Positions 1-8,529 of a DNA stretch of 64,000 nucleotides are shown here, one piece after another; position 1 is the first letter of the stretch, and each line of letters begins with the position of its first letter. This DNA is from Massilia sp. Leaf139 (GTDB lineage Bacteria; Pseudomonadota; Gammaproteobacteria; Burkholderiales; Burkholderiaceae_D). The position numbers and the translations under genes were made by a program. The notes under the pieces are model-generated. The model was not told the origin of the DNA and did not search any database. It saw nothing but the letters and a program-made list of their open reading frames with translations. Location of the stretch: positions 1,298,139-1,362,138 of the forward strand of contig NZ_LMOJ01000001.1 in assembly GCF_001424165.1 (NCBI RefSeq), given 5' to 3'.

Positions 1-18
1 CCGCAAAGGAGGCGCGGC

Positions 19-1632
19 TCAGTCGCCTGGGTCGGCAAGCGGCAGCATGATCGTGAAGGTGCTGCCCTGATCCGCGCCGCGGCTGTCGGCGCCGATCGTC
101 CCGCCGTGGGCCTCGACCAGCTGGCGCGTGATCCACAGCCCGACGCCCAGCCCGCCCGCGGGCAGCACATCGCCGTCGCCCTCGGCGCGCGTGAACAGCT
201 CGAACAGGCGTGCGAGCGTGCGCGGCGACATACCGATGCCGTTATCGGTCACCCGCACCAGCGCCTGCGTTCCGCGCAGCTCGACGTCGACTTCAATGCG
301 CACGGGCGCGCGCGAATACTTGATTGCATTCGCGATCACGTTGTTGAAGGCCTGGGCCAGCCGCGTCGGATCGGCCCGCACCGGAACCGGCTGCGGCGGC
401 ATCGACAACAGCAGGGTATGCGTCCTGGCCGACACCAGGGCGCGCGCGCCCTCGACCGCCGCCAGCACCGCGTCCTTCAAGTCCAGCGCCTGCGGCCGCA
501 CCGCCGCCTGGCCGTAATAGATATAGGAGGTGTCGAGGACGTCCTCGAGCAGCCGGGTCATGTGGCCGAACTGGCGCTCCATGAGCGCGACCACCGCTTC
601 GGGCATCACGCCCGTTCCGGGCCGGCCCAGCAGCCTCAGGCTGTTGCGCACCACGTTCAGCGGATCGCGCAGCTGGTGCGCGAGCACGGCCAGGAACTTG
701 TCCTTGCGGCGGTCGGCGTCCTGTAGCGAGTCGAGCAGGCGCAGGCGCTCCATGTGCACCCAGGCGCGGTCGGCGATGTCGCGCACCAGCGCCACGTCCT
801 CGGGGCGCCAGTCCAGCGGCGCGCGGCTGATGACGGCCGTGACCGCCGCCGGCCGGCCCGCCACGATGTGCGGCACCAGCAGGCAGGCGCCCACCGAAAG
901 CGGCAGGCCCGGATGGTTCTCGCCTGCTGCGACCGTCTCGCCGCGCGCGAGGCGGGCGACGACGTCCGGGCCGAACTGGGGCAGCACCAGGCCGTCGAGC
1001 TCGACGGACTCGAGTTCGCCGCACACCCCCGCGACGACGCAGCGCACCGGCCCGAGATATTCCTCGATCAGGGCGCGCGCGCTGGTGGCGATGTCGTTCG
1101 GCTCGACGGCCGCGCGCACCGCGCTGGCCAGGGTGTCGAGCAGGCGCAGGCGCGTCTCGTGGCGCTTGCGTTCGGTGATGTCGTAGGAAACCACCAGCGC
1201 GGCATGCACGCGTCCGTGGGCATCGGCGAGCGGCGTGCCATGCGACTCGTACCAGCGCGCGCCGATGCGGTGTTCGCGCACGAAGCTGCCGCCGGCGAGG
1301 ATGCTGCGGTAGTCCGCCGTGAACTGGGCCAGCAGCTCCGGCGGCAGGGCTTCCTGCAGGGTGCGTCCCTCGAAGTGGGCGGGCGCGAAGCCCGAGGCGC
1401 GCAAGCCCGAACCCGCGGCCAGCACATAGCGCAAGCCCGGATCGACGACGAACACCGCGCCGCAGGGCAGCTGCTCGGCGATCGCCCGATAGAGCGTGGA
1501 GCCGCCGTCGCCGCCTGCGCAATCCGCGCCGCTCATGCCGGCTTGCCCCGCGGCCCCATGGGTCGCCGAACCCGCGAGGGCGGCCAGGCTATCCTGCAAG
1601 GCATCACGGAAGGGCGCAGTAAAGAATGGCAT
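19..1632 (-). CDS. PAS-GAF sensor histidine kinase
   Basis: Cytoplasmic-looking hybrid-less sensor kinase of 537 residues. A PAS domain covers about residues 45-155 and ends in the typical DITERK linker; a GAF-like segment follows (about 165-300); then HisKA with the phosphoacceptor His319 in AHQLRDPL, and an HATPase with N-box around 430-440 (NAIKYS), G1 DNGIGMS at 463-469 and G2 GLGVGLW near 494-500. All catalytic boxes are intact, so it should autophosphorylate. No transmembrane segment is evident, which suggests an internal or redox/ligand cue through PAS/GAF. No cognate response regulator sits beside it in the window. The 257 bp upstream are AT-rich and hold two dyads. The signal and target cannot be told from sequence. 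Confidence 0.93.
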   Translation of the reverse strand: MPFFTAPFRDALQDSLAALAGSATHGAAGQAGMSGADCAGGDGGSTLYRAIAEQLPCGAVFVVDPGLRYVLAAGSGLRASGFAPAHFEGRTLQEALPPELLAQFTADYRSILAGGSFVREHRIGARWYESHGTPLADAHGRVHAALVVSYDITERKRHETRLRLLDTLASAVRAAVEPNDIATSARALIEEYLGPVRCVVAGVCGELESVELDGLVLPQFGPDVVARLARGETVAAGENHPGLPLSVGACLLVPHIVAGRPAAVTAVISRAPLDWRPEDVALVRDIADRAWVHMERLRLLDSLQDADRRKDKFLAVLAHQLRDPLNVVRNSLRLLGRPGTGVMPEAVVALMERQFGHMTRLLEDVLDTSYIYYGQAAVRPQALDLKDAVLAAVEGARALVSARTHTLLLSMPPQPVPVRADPTRLAQAFNNVIANAIKYSRAPVRIEVDVELRGTQALVRVTDNGIGMSPRTLARLFELFTRAEGDGDVLPAGGLGVGLWITRQLVEAHGGTIGADSRGADQGSTFTIMLPLADPGD

Positions 1633-1708
1633 GGACGATATCGGGAAGCTGAACGTAAATACTCCGTTAACGATCTTAGCACGACATTTTGTCTGTTATT
1701 CGATAGAA

Positions 1709-1725
1709 ATATTCAATTCGAATAT
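1709..1725. promoter_or_regulatory. Dyad upstream of the histidine kinase
   Basis: Perfect inverted repeat ATATTC-N5-GAATAT in an AT-rich stretch 77-93 bp upstream of the kinase start. This is a plausible operator or promoter-proximal site, but no regulator is identified and AT-rich dyads arise by chance. Confidence 0.3.
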
Positions 1726-1880
1726 CCGATTTGAAAGCCTGTTTATCCTCGGCCCATTCGTCTCGGCGCAGGATGCACCGACATCGGAATACGTCGGACT
1801 GGATCAGGGCGCAATCGGCGAAAAGATTAACTCTTTTTATCGATGAGAGTATGCCCACCATTCGCCATCTCATCAATCGG

Positions 1881-1895
1881 AAATGATTATCATTT
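1881..1895. promoter_or_regulatory. Fur-box-like palindrome
   Basis: AAATGAT-T-ATCATTT is a perfect 7-1-7 palindrome resembling the core of Fur boxes. It overlaps the stop codon of the acetyltransferase gene and lies about 250 bp upstream of the histidine kinase, so an operator role is uncertain. Confidence 0.25.
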
Positions 1896-2339
1896 GCGGA
1901 ACGCTGGATTATCCATTATGTAATCGACTTTCGCTTCGCCCAGCTGCCTGCGCGTCCAGCCCTGCAGCGCATAGAAGCGGTCGGCGCGGGTATGCGCCCC
2001 GGTATCGAGCTTTGCAGATGCATGGCCGATCTCGAAAATCCAGTCAACGGCCAGGTGCAGCAGGGTTTTGGCCAGGCCCCGCCCTTCTTTTTCCGGATCG
2101 ACGAACAGCGCCCAGATCGATCCATCGTTTTTATCGGCATAACAAAAGGCGGCAATCTCGCCGCCGATTTCGGCAACCCAGCCGCGGCCGTCCTTCTCGA
2201 GATAATCCTCATACATTTGCGCGGTCACGCGCTTCGGATCGGACAGCACGTTTTCGCGGACGGATAAGCGGATGCGCGACATGGCCGGAATATCGGCGCT
2301 GCGCGCGCGCCGGTATTCGGCACGGCAATCGATGGACAT
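1890..2339 (-). CDS. GNAT family N-acetyltransferase
   Basis: 149-residue GNAT acetyltransferase. The acetyl-CoA pyrophosphate-binding loop is visible in the stretch LFVDPEKEGRGLAKTLL (about residues 77-93), after the beta-strand that carries the IWALFV sequence. The C-terminal part (RADRFYALQGWTRR) matches the GNAT pattern of a residue-rich helix followed by FY..GW. An open frame extends further upstream, but the ATG at 2337-2339 begins the folded domain and avoids the terminator hairpin at 2366-2400, so it is preferred. The substrate is unknown. It stands alone, after the terminator of the beta-oxidation gene. Confidence 0.85.
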   Translation of the reverse strand: MSIDCRAEYRRARSADIPAMSRIRLSVRENVLSDPKRVTAQMYEDYLEKDGRGWVAEIGGEIAAFCYADKNDGSIWALFVDPEKEGRGLAKTLLHLAVDWIFEIGHASAKLDTGAHTRADRFYALQGWTRRQLGEAKVDYIMDNPAFRK

Positions 2340-2360
2340 GGTTTCTTTCGTTGTCAATGT

Positions 2361-2400
2361 AAAAACGCTCTCCGATTCGCCGGTGGCGAATCGGAGAGCG
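2361..2400 (-). terminator. Rho-independent terminator of the beta-oxidation gene
   Basis: A perfect 16-bp stem with a 3-nt loop (2366-2400) is followed on the minus strand by five T residues (2365-2361). It lies 28 bp past the stop of the gene ending at 2428. Confidence 0.9.
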
Positions 2401-2427
2401 TCGTTAAAACGGCAGGTTCGGAATCGC

Positions 2428-4515
2428 TCAGCCGTTAAAACCCTTGCCCTCGCCCGCCAGGCGCTCGAGCAGCGGCGCCGGCGTCCAGGCGTCGCCGTGG
2501 CGGCCGCGCGCGAAACCGCGCATGGCGTCCAGCACGTTCGGCAGGCCGACCGTGTCCGCATACAGCATCGGGCCGCCGCGGTGCAGCGGGAAGCCGTAAC
2601 CGGTCAGGTAGACCATGTCGATGTCCGACGCGCGCAGGGCGATGCCCTCTTCCAGGATGCGCGCGCCTTCGTTCACCAGGGCGAACACCAGGCGCTGGAC
2701 GATTTCCTGATCGCTGACCTGGCGCCGCTCACCGCCGCTCGCCTGCACGTGCGACAGGATCATGTCGGTCACGACCGGCGACGGATAGGCGGTGCGGTCG
2801 CCCGCCTTGTAGTCGTACCAGCCGGCGCCGGTCTTCTGGCCGAAGCGGCACTGTTCGCACAGCAGATCCGGCACCTTCGAGTATTCGATGTCCGGGGTCT
2901 CGATGTAGCGGCGCTTGCGGATGTACCAGCCGATGTCGTTGCCGGCCAGGTCGCTCATGCGGAACGGGCCCATGGCGAAGCCGAATTTCTCGATGGCCTT
3001 GTCGATCTGCTCCGGCAGCACGCCCTCTTCCAGCAGGAAGAAAGCCTGGCGCAGGTACTGCTCCAGCATGCGGTTGCCGATGAAGCCGTCGCACACGCCT
3101 GACACTACGCCGGTCTTCTTGATCTTTTTCGACAGCGCCAGCGCGGTGGCCAGCACGTCCTTGCCGGTCTCCTTGCCGCGCACGATTTCCAGCAGCTTCA
3201 TCACGTTGGCCGGGCTGAAGAAGTGCAGGCCGATCACGTCCTGTGGACGCTGCGTGAAGGCAGCGATCTTGTCGAGGTCGAGCGTCGAGGTGTTCGAGGC
3301 CAGGATCGCGCCCGGCTTCATGACCGCGTCGAGCTGGCGGAACACGGTTTCCTTGACGCCCAGGTCTTCGAACACGGCTTCGATGACGATGTCGGCCTGC
3401 GCGATGTCCTCATACGCCAGGGTGCCGCTGATCAGGCCGATGCGCTGGCCCGCCTTCTCCGGGCTCAGCTTGCCCTTCTTGACCGTGTTTTCGTAGTTCT
3501 TGCGGATCGTAGCCAGGCCCTTGTCGAGCGCATCCTGCTTCGTTTCCAGGATGGTGACCGGGATGCCGGCATTCGCGAAGTTCATCGCAATGCCGCCGCC
3601 CATGGTGCCGGCGCCGATCACGGCTGCTTTCTCTATCTTGCGGGTCGGGGTGTCGGCTGGCACGTCCGGCACCTTGCTCGCGGCGCGCTCGGCGAAGAAG
3701 GCGTGGCGCAGGGCTTTCGATTCGTCGGTCTGGGCCAGGGCCAGGAAGCGGTCGCGCTCGTACTTCAGGCCGTCCTCGAATTTCATGGTGACGGCGGCAG
3801 CCACGCACTCGACGCATTCGAGCGGGGCCGGGAAGGCGCCGGCCATGGCTTTTACGGTATTGCGCGAAAACTGCAGGAAGGCTTCGTGGTTCGGATAATC
3901 GACCTTCAGGTTGCGCACTTTCGGCAGCGGACGGACGTCGGCGATGCTCGCGGCGAAGTCGACGGCACTGGCCACCAGGTCGGCACCCTCGGCGAAGACC
4001 TTGTCGAACAGTTTGGTGTCGGCCAGCTTTTCCGACATGACAGGGTTGCCCGAGACGATCATGTTCAGGCCCTGCTCGAGGCCGACCACGCGCGGCAGGC
4101 GCTGGGTGCCGCCGGCGCCGGGCACCAGGCCGATTTTCACTTCCGGCAGGCCGATCTGGGCGCCCGGGGTGGCGACGCGGTAGTGGCAGCCGAGCGAGAG
4201 CTCGAGGCCGCCGCCCATGCAGACGCCGTGGATCGCGGCAACAACGGGTTTGCTCGAATCTTCGGCGGTGGCGATCAGGGTGTGCAGGGTCGGTTCGGTC
4301 AGCGCTTTCGGCGAATTGAATTCGCGGATGTCGGCCCCGCCCGAAAACACCTTGCCGGCGCCCGTGATGACGATCGCCTTGACGGCATCGTCGCTCGCCG
4401 CGCGGCGCAGCCCTTCGACGGCCGCGGTGCGGGTCGCCATGCCAAGGCCGTTGACGGGCGGATTGTTCAGGGTGATGACGGCAACGCTGCCATGCACGAC
4501 GTAGTCTGCACTCAT
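2428..4515 (-). CDS. Fused enoyl-CoA hydratase / 3-hydroxyacyl-CoA dehydrogenase
   Basis: 695-residue bifunctional beta-oxidation enzyme. The N-terminal crotonase domain (about 1-190) has the oxyanion-hole segment GVCMGGGLEL and the glutamate-bearing PEVKIGLVPGAGGTQRLPR. The NAD-binding 3-hydroxyacyl-CoA dehydrogenase domain begins near 300 with VIGAGTMGGGIA, and the dehydrogenase C-terminal domains fill 480-695, including FGFAMGPFRMSDLAGND. It hydrates trans-enoyl-CoA and oxidises the L-3-hydroxyacyl-CoA. The domain order equals FadB/FadJ and the peroxisomal bifunctional enzyme; length suggests the FadJ-like/peroxisomal type. No thiolase gene adjoins it. A purine-rich AAGGAAG Shine-Dalgarno precedes the ATG, and a strong terminator follows. 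Confidence 0.95.
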   Translation of the reverse strand: MSADYVVHGSVAVITLNNPPVNGLGMATRTAAVEGLRRAASDDAVKAIVITGAGKVFSGGADIREFNSPKALTEPTLHTLIATAEDSSKPVVAAIHGVCMGGGLELSLGCHYRVATPGAQIGLPEVKIGLVPGAGGTQRLPRVVGLEQGLNMIVSGNPVMSEKLADTKLFDKVFAEGADLVASAVDFAASIADVRPLPKVRNLKVDYPNHEAFLQFSRNTVKAMAGAFPAPLECVECVAAAVTMKFEDGLKYERDRFLALAQTDESKALRHAFFAERAASKVPDVPADTPTRKIEKAAVIGAGTMGGGIAMNFANAGIPVTILETKQDALDKGLATIRKNYENTVKKGKLSPEKAGQRIGLISGTLAYEDIAQADIVIEAVFEDLGVKETVFRQLDAVMKPGAILASNTSTLDLDKIAAFTQRPQDVIGLHFFSPANVMKLLEIVRGKETGKDVLATALALSKKIKKTGVVSGVCDGFIGNRMLEQYLRQAFFLLEEGVLPEQIDKAIEKFGFAMGPFRMSDLAGNDIGWYIRKRRYIETPDIEYSKVPDLLCEQCRFGQKTGAGWYDYKAGDRTAYPSPVVTDMILSHVQASGGERRQVSDQEIVQRLVFALVNEGARILEEGIALRASDIDMVYLTGYGFPLHRGGPMLYADTVGLPNVLDAMRGFARGRHGDAWTPAPLLERLAGEGKGFNG

Positions 4516-4695
4516 GTCTCTTCCTTTGTAATAGTTGAACCAACACTTTTTACTATAACTGAAAAAAGTACGGTCGTCTTATTCCAGGCATCGAAAAATT
4601 CGCCGGCTCGATTAGCCCGGGGTCTCTGCAGCGTGTGTGTCCAGGGCGCGTGTGTCAGAATGCCGGCTTCGCGTTACCACCCACGAAGGATCGAG

Positions 4696-5472
4696 ATGGA
4701 AAAGCTGATTGCCGAATTGCTGCGCTTGTTCGTCATGGACGCCGCCGCCGCGCCCGCGCTGGCGCGCCAGCTGCAGGGCCAGCCGCCGGGACAGGACGGC
4801 GGCGACGCCGACCTGCTCGCGGCCGGCGGGCTGACGCGCGCCGTTGCCATCCCCTTCGAGAAGAGCAAGGACACCCCGGCGGGCGAACACTGGGCGCAGC
4901 TGTGCGAGGCGGCCAACGCCCTGCAGGCCGAGCACGGCTTTCCCGCGCCGGCGGTGAGCGTGACCGGCCTCGGCTACTGCCTGTGGATTGCGCTCGCCGC
5001 ACCGGTGCCGGCGGCCCAGGCGCGCCAGTTCGTGCGCCGGGTACGCCAGGCCTGGCTGCCCGAGGGCGCCGCCCGCGCCGAGGCGAAAACGCCGCCGCTG
5101 CCGCCCTGCCTAGACGCCGCCAGCGGACGCTGGGCCGCCTTCATCCACCCGGGCATGGGCGCCTCCTTCGCCGACGAACCCTGGCTCGAGATCGCGCCGC
5201 CGCCGCTGGCGCAAGCGGCCTTCCTGGAAGGCGTGGACAGCGTCGCACCCGAGGAGTTCGCCGCCGCGTTTGCCGCGCTCGGACGTCCGGAGGCGGCGCC
5301 CGCCCTGGCGCAGCCGGCAACCGTCGCGGTTCAGGCGCCGGCGCCGGCCGCAGCCGCTCCCGCCGGGCTGCTGCTGGCGGACGCGACGCTGGAAGACATC
5401 GTGCGCCACCTGCATGCGCGGAACATCGAGCCGACCTTCCGCCACCTGCTGCCTGCCCCGGACGGGCGCTAG
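4696..5472 (+). CDS. Hypothetical protein with Ala/Pro-rich linker
   Basis: 258-residue protein that I do not recognise. The ATG at 4696 has a GAAGGA Shine-Dalgarno and starts a helical, Ala/Leu-rich N-terminal segment (residues 1-40). The middle (about 60-195) is mixed alpha/beta, with Trp-containing motifs such as GRWAAFIHPGMGASFADEPW. An Ala/Pro linker (about 200-222) leads to a compact C-terminal segment ending in HARNIEPTFRHLLP. There is no signal peptide or membrane helix, so a cytoplasmic role is likely. It is transcribed divergently from the beta-oxidation gene and ends 112 bp before the MEDS gene. Codon use matches the neighbours. Function unknown. Confidence 0.8.
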   Translation: MEKLIAELLRLFVMDAAAAPALARQLQGQPPGQDGGDADLLAAGGLTRAVAIPFEKSKDTPAGEHWAQLCEAANALQAEHGFPAPAVSVTGLGYCLWIALAAPVPAAQARQFVRRVRQAWLPEGAARAEAKTPPLPPCLDAASGRWAAFIHPGMGASFADEPWLEIAPPPLAQAAFLEGVDSVAPEEFAAAFAALGRPEAAPALAQPATVAVQAPAPAAAAPAGLLLADATLEDIVRHLHARNIEPTFRHLLPAPDGR

Positions 5473-5584
5473 GCGCCTGGCAGAAGAGCTCGCCTATTTC
5501 GCTGTCTGTACGCAGTATTGACACGCGCAGGTGTATCCTTTACGCATGGAGCGCCGTCAAGAGGCGCACACAAGCGGAGGCTGC

Positions 5585-6181
5585 ATGACGGAAGAACGAC
5601 GGCATATCTGTCTCGGGTTCACGGATGAGCGCTATCCCGAGGGTACCCACATCTGCTACCTGTACAACAGCGACGAGGAGCGCAGGCGCATCCTGCCGCT
5701 GTTCGCGCGCCATGCGCTGCTGGAAGACGAGGTCTTCGGCTACCTGGCCGATGTGGCGACCCATGCGGAACTGGCGCACGCGGCCGCCGCGCTCGACCTG
5801 ACGCAAGCGCTCCGGGGCCCGGCGGATCGGGTGCAATTGCTGACCACGCGCGAAGGCTACTATCCGGACGGCAGCTTCGATCCCGACGGCATGCTGGCGC
5901 GCCTGCGCGCGCAATATGTCCAGGCCAAGGCCGCCGGTGCGGCCGGCGCCCGCTTCGCCGGCGAAATGGACTGGGCGCTGCGCGGCGTGCCGGGCCGCGA
6001 GCACATCATCGAATGCGAGTCGCGCATCAACGAGCTCGTCAAGGAGACGCCGATCACCGTGATGTGCCAGTACGACCTGCGCAAGTTCGACGGCGCGATG
6101 ATGTTCGACGTGATGAACGTGCATCCGGTGATGATCGTCGGCGGCCACATCCTGCGCAACCCTTTCTTCCAGCGCGCCTGA
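5585..6181 (+). CDS. MEDS-domain sensory protein
   Basis: 198-residue protein made almost entirely of a MEDS domain (the sensory domain first described in the DcmR regulator of methylotrophs). The diagnostic N-terminal stretch is GTHICYLYNSDEER (about 19-32), and the C-terminal part has ITVMCQYDLRKFDG and a VMNVHPVMIVGG segment. There is no HTH or kinase domain, so it is a stand-alone sensor or ligand-binding partner. GGAGG lies 5 nt before the ATG. Its stop is followed after 2 nt by the ATG of the GGDEF/EAL gene, so the two are co-transcribed and the MEDS protein may feed a signal to the c-di-GMP enzyme. The ligand is unknown. Confidence 0.88.
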   Translation: MTEERRHICLGFTDERYPEGTHICYLYNSDEERRRILPLFARHALLEDEVFGYLADVATHAELAHAAAALDLTQALRGPADRVQLLTTREGYYPDGSFDPDGMLARLRAQYVQAKAAGAAGARFAGEMDWALRGVPGREHIIECESRINELVKETPITVMCQYDLRKFDGAMMFDVMNVHPVMIVGGHILRNPFFQRA

Positions 6182-6183
6182 GC

Positions 6184-8025
6184 ATGGACACGCCGGCAAG
6201 CGCGGATGCGGACAGCCCGAGCGCTGCCGTGCTGGGGCGCTTGCTGGTGATCCAGCAGGCCATCGACGCCATTCCCGACGAGTTGCGCATCGCCGATTTC
6301 GTGCGCCGCGCCATGTCGGCCGTGCCGGGCATCGCCGATGCCTTTCTCTACCTGAAGGGCGTCAACCAACCCGAGCCGGCCCTGGCGGGACTGCTGGAAC
6401 GCTGCTGCGGGGAGGTGCCGCGTGAGCCGGCGCAGAACCTGCTGCGCCAGCTGGCTCCGGACCTGCAGTGCTTTCCGATGTATGCGCCGGGACAGCACCT
6501 GGGCTGCCTGGCGATCCGGGTGGCCGACGCCGCCGCGTTGCGCCCCTACCTACCCTTCCTCAGCAATATTTCGAGCGCCATCCACCGCATCATCGAGGCC
6601 CGCCGCTACCAGGCGCGCCTGGCCGAGGCGAACGAAGCGCTGCGCATCGCGCGCGACACGCTGGAAATGCGCGTGGCCGAGCGCACCCGCGAGCTCGAGC
6701 ACCGCGCCACCCACGACCAGATCACCGGGCTGGCGAACCGGGCCCTGCTGGTCGACCGCATGCAGGGGGCGATCCTCAATGCCCAGCACGAGGGCAGCCT
6801 GGTCGCCGTCGTCTACCTCGACCTGGACGGCTTCTCGTTCATGAATACGGGGCTCGGCAATGCCTGCGGCGACGCCTTCCTGTGCGAGACGGCGCGCCGC
6901 CTCGCCCGCCTGGTGCGCGACAGCGACACCGTCGCGCGCATCGGCTCCGACGAATTCGTCGTCCTGCTGTGCGGACTCGACAGCGCAGGGCGCAGCAGCG
7001 TGCTCCTCTCGGCCATGCTGGCCGCCGTGCGCGAACCGGTACGCCTGGCGGGCAAGGATGTCGTGCTGACGGCCAGCATCGGCGCCTGCATCTATCCGCT
7101 CGACGGCGACGAGCCCGAACCGCTGCTGCGGCGCGCCAACACGGCCATGCACCGGGCCAAGGCGCAAGGCAAGGACAATGTCCAGTTCTACGCCAGCGCC
7201 CGTGACGCGGCCGTGGCCGAGCGCATGGAACTCGAGAGCGAGCTGCGCCGCGCTATCCCGGCGGGAGAACTGGTGGTGCACTACCAGCCCAAGCTCGACG
7301 TGGCAAGCAACCGCTTCGTCGGCGCCGAAGCGCTGGTGCGCTGGCAGCATCCGACCCGTGGCCTGCTCCCGCCCGGCCAGTTCATCCCGATCGCGGAAGA
7401 CTCGGCCCTGATCGTGGCGCTGGGCGAGCATGTACTGCGCCAGGCCTGCCTGCAGGCGCGTCTGTGGCAGGAAGCCAGCACTGGTGCGGCGAGGGAGCTG
7501 ACGGTCGCGGTGAATGTCGCGGCGCGCCAGCTGCGCGAGCGCCGCATCGTCGAGACGGTGCGCGCGGTGTTGCGCGACACCGGCTTGCGGCCGGCCTGCC
7601 TCGAGCTGGAGATCACGGAAAGCTCCATCATGCACGACCTCGAGCACGCCACGGCGCTCCTGCACGAACTCAAGGGCCTGGGCGTGACGATCTCGATCGA
7701 CGATTTCGGCACCGGTTATTCGAGCTTGAGCGCCCTGCGCAACTTCCCGGCCGACAAGCTCAAGATCGACCGCTCCTTCGTGCACGAGATCGAAACGGTG
7801 CCGAGTGCGGCCGCAGTGGCGCTGGCCGTGATCTCGTTTGCGCGCACGCTTGGCATGCGCGTGAATGCTGAGGGTGTGGAGACCCTGGGCCAGGCCGACT
7901 GTCTGAAAAAACACGACTGCGACGAGATCCAGGGCTTCCTGCTGGCGCGGCCGGTGCCGGCCGGGGAGATCCTCGCTCTGTTCAGCCAGCCGGGCCTGCC
8001 CGGATGGGAAGGTTTTAGCGCCTGA
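6184..8025 (+). CDS. GGDEF-EAL c-di-GMP signalling protein
   Basis: 613-residue protein with an N-terminal GAF-like or unknown region (1-130), a short coiled coil ending in TRELEHRATHDQITGL, a GGDEF domain (about 175-335) and an EAL domain (about 345-600). The GGDEF signature is GSDEF at 254-258, with the second Gly replaced by Ser, so diguanylate cyclase activity is doubtful. The EAL domain keeps EAL at 382-384, ITES, IDDFGTGYSSL, KIDRSF and AEGVET, so it should be an active c-di-GMP phosphodiesterase. Many such composite proteins use a weak GGDEF as a GTP sensor. It follows the MEDS gene by 2 nt. No membrane segments are visible. Confidence 0.93.
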   Translation: MDTPASADADSPSAAVLGRLLVIQQAIDAIPDELRIADFVRRAMSAVPGIADAFLYLKGVNQPEPALAGLLERCCGEVPREPAQNLLRQLAPDLQCFPMYAPGQHLGCLAIRVADAAALRPYLPFLSNISSAIHRIIEARRYQARLAEANEALRIARDTLEMRVAERTRELEHRATHDQITGLANRALLVDRMQGAILNAQHEGSLVAVVYLDLDGFSFMNTGLGNACGDAFLCETARRLARLVRDSDTVARIGSDEFVVLLCGLDSAGRSSVLLSAMLAAVREPVRLAGKDVVLTASIGACIYPLDGDEPEPLLRRANTAMHRAKAQGKDNVQFYASARDAAVAERMELESELRRAIPAGELVVHYQPKLDVASNRFVGAEALVRWQHPTRGLLPPGQFIPIAEDSALIVALGEHVLRQACLQARLWQEASTGAARELTVAVNVAARQLRERRIVETVRAVLRDTGLRPACLELEITESSIMHDLEHATALLHELKGLGVTISIDDFGTGYSSLSALRNFPADKLKIDRSFVHEIETVPSAAAVALAVISFARTLGMRVNAEGVETLGQADCLKKHDCDEIQGFLLARPVPAGEILALFSQPGLPGWEGFSA

Positions 8026-8031
8026 ACCGCG

Positions 8032-8517
8032 CTAGCGCGGAACGAACTCCATCGTCCAGTTGGTCTCCCAGCTGGCGCCGCCGTCGTTCGAGAAGGACTG
8101 CTCCCAGCGCGGGTGCGCACCCGGCGTGGCCGTCCAGGTGAAGCGCACCCGGATCGGCTGCCCGTTCAGCACGTCGTCGGCATAGAACAGCCCGACGCCG
8201 TCCATGAAGCGGCCGCGCACCGGCACGTCGAGCATGGTCGGGTTGCGTCCGTCGAGCCACCAGATCGACCACACTCCCGTGGCTGCGCAGAACGAGCGCA
8301 CGGCGATCGCGCGCACCGCGCCTTCCGGAAAATACAGCAGGTTGTCCTCGAGATTGCCGAAGCCCCCGAGGGTCTTGCTGGTCGAAGACAGGCCCTCGAA
8401 TTCCGTCCAGTCCGTGCAGTTGGCCAGGCGGGCATCCAGGCGCCGGTGCAGCACCTTCCAGTCGCCGACGATGAAATCGAAGTCGGTCGGCGCGTTCGGA
8501 TCGATCGGCAGCGGCAT
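8032..8517 (-). CDS. DUF1579-like small lipocalin-type protein
   Basis: 161-residue protein with many beta-strand patterns. FIVGDWKV near residue 16 is the FxxGxW start typical of DUF1579/lipocalin-like barrels, and the strand pattern ends in GGASWETNWTMEF, as in proteins annotated as hypothetical DUF1579 relatives. A GTG at 8521-8523 is in frame, but the Shine-Dalgarno GAGGAG is only 2 nt from it and 8 nt from the ATG at 8515-8517, so the ATG is chosen. It starts 12 nt after the stop of the acyl-CoA ligase gene and is probably co-transcribed. Family assignment is tentative; the substrate is unknown. Confidence 0.8.
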   Translation of the reverse strand: MPLPIDPNAPTDFDFIVGDWKVLHRRLDARLANCTDWTEFEGLSSTSKTLGGFGNLEDNLLYFPEGAVRAIAVRSFCAATGVWSIWWLDGRNPTMLDVPVRGRFMDGVGLFYADDVLNGQPIRVRFTWTATPGAHPRWEQSFSNDGGASWETNWTMEFVPR

Positions 8518-8529
8518 CGGCACTTCTCC

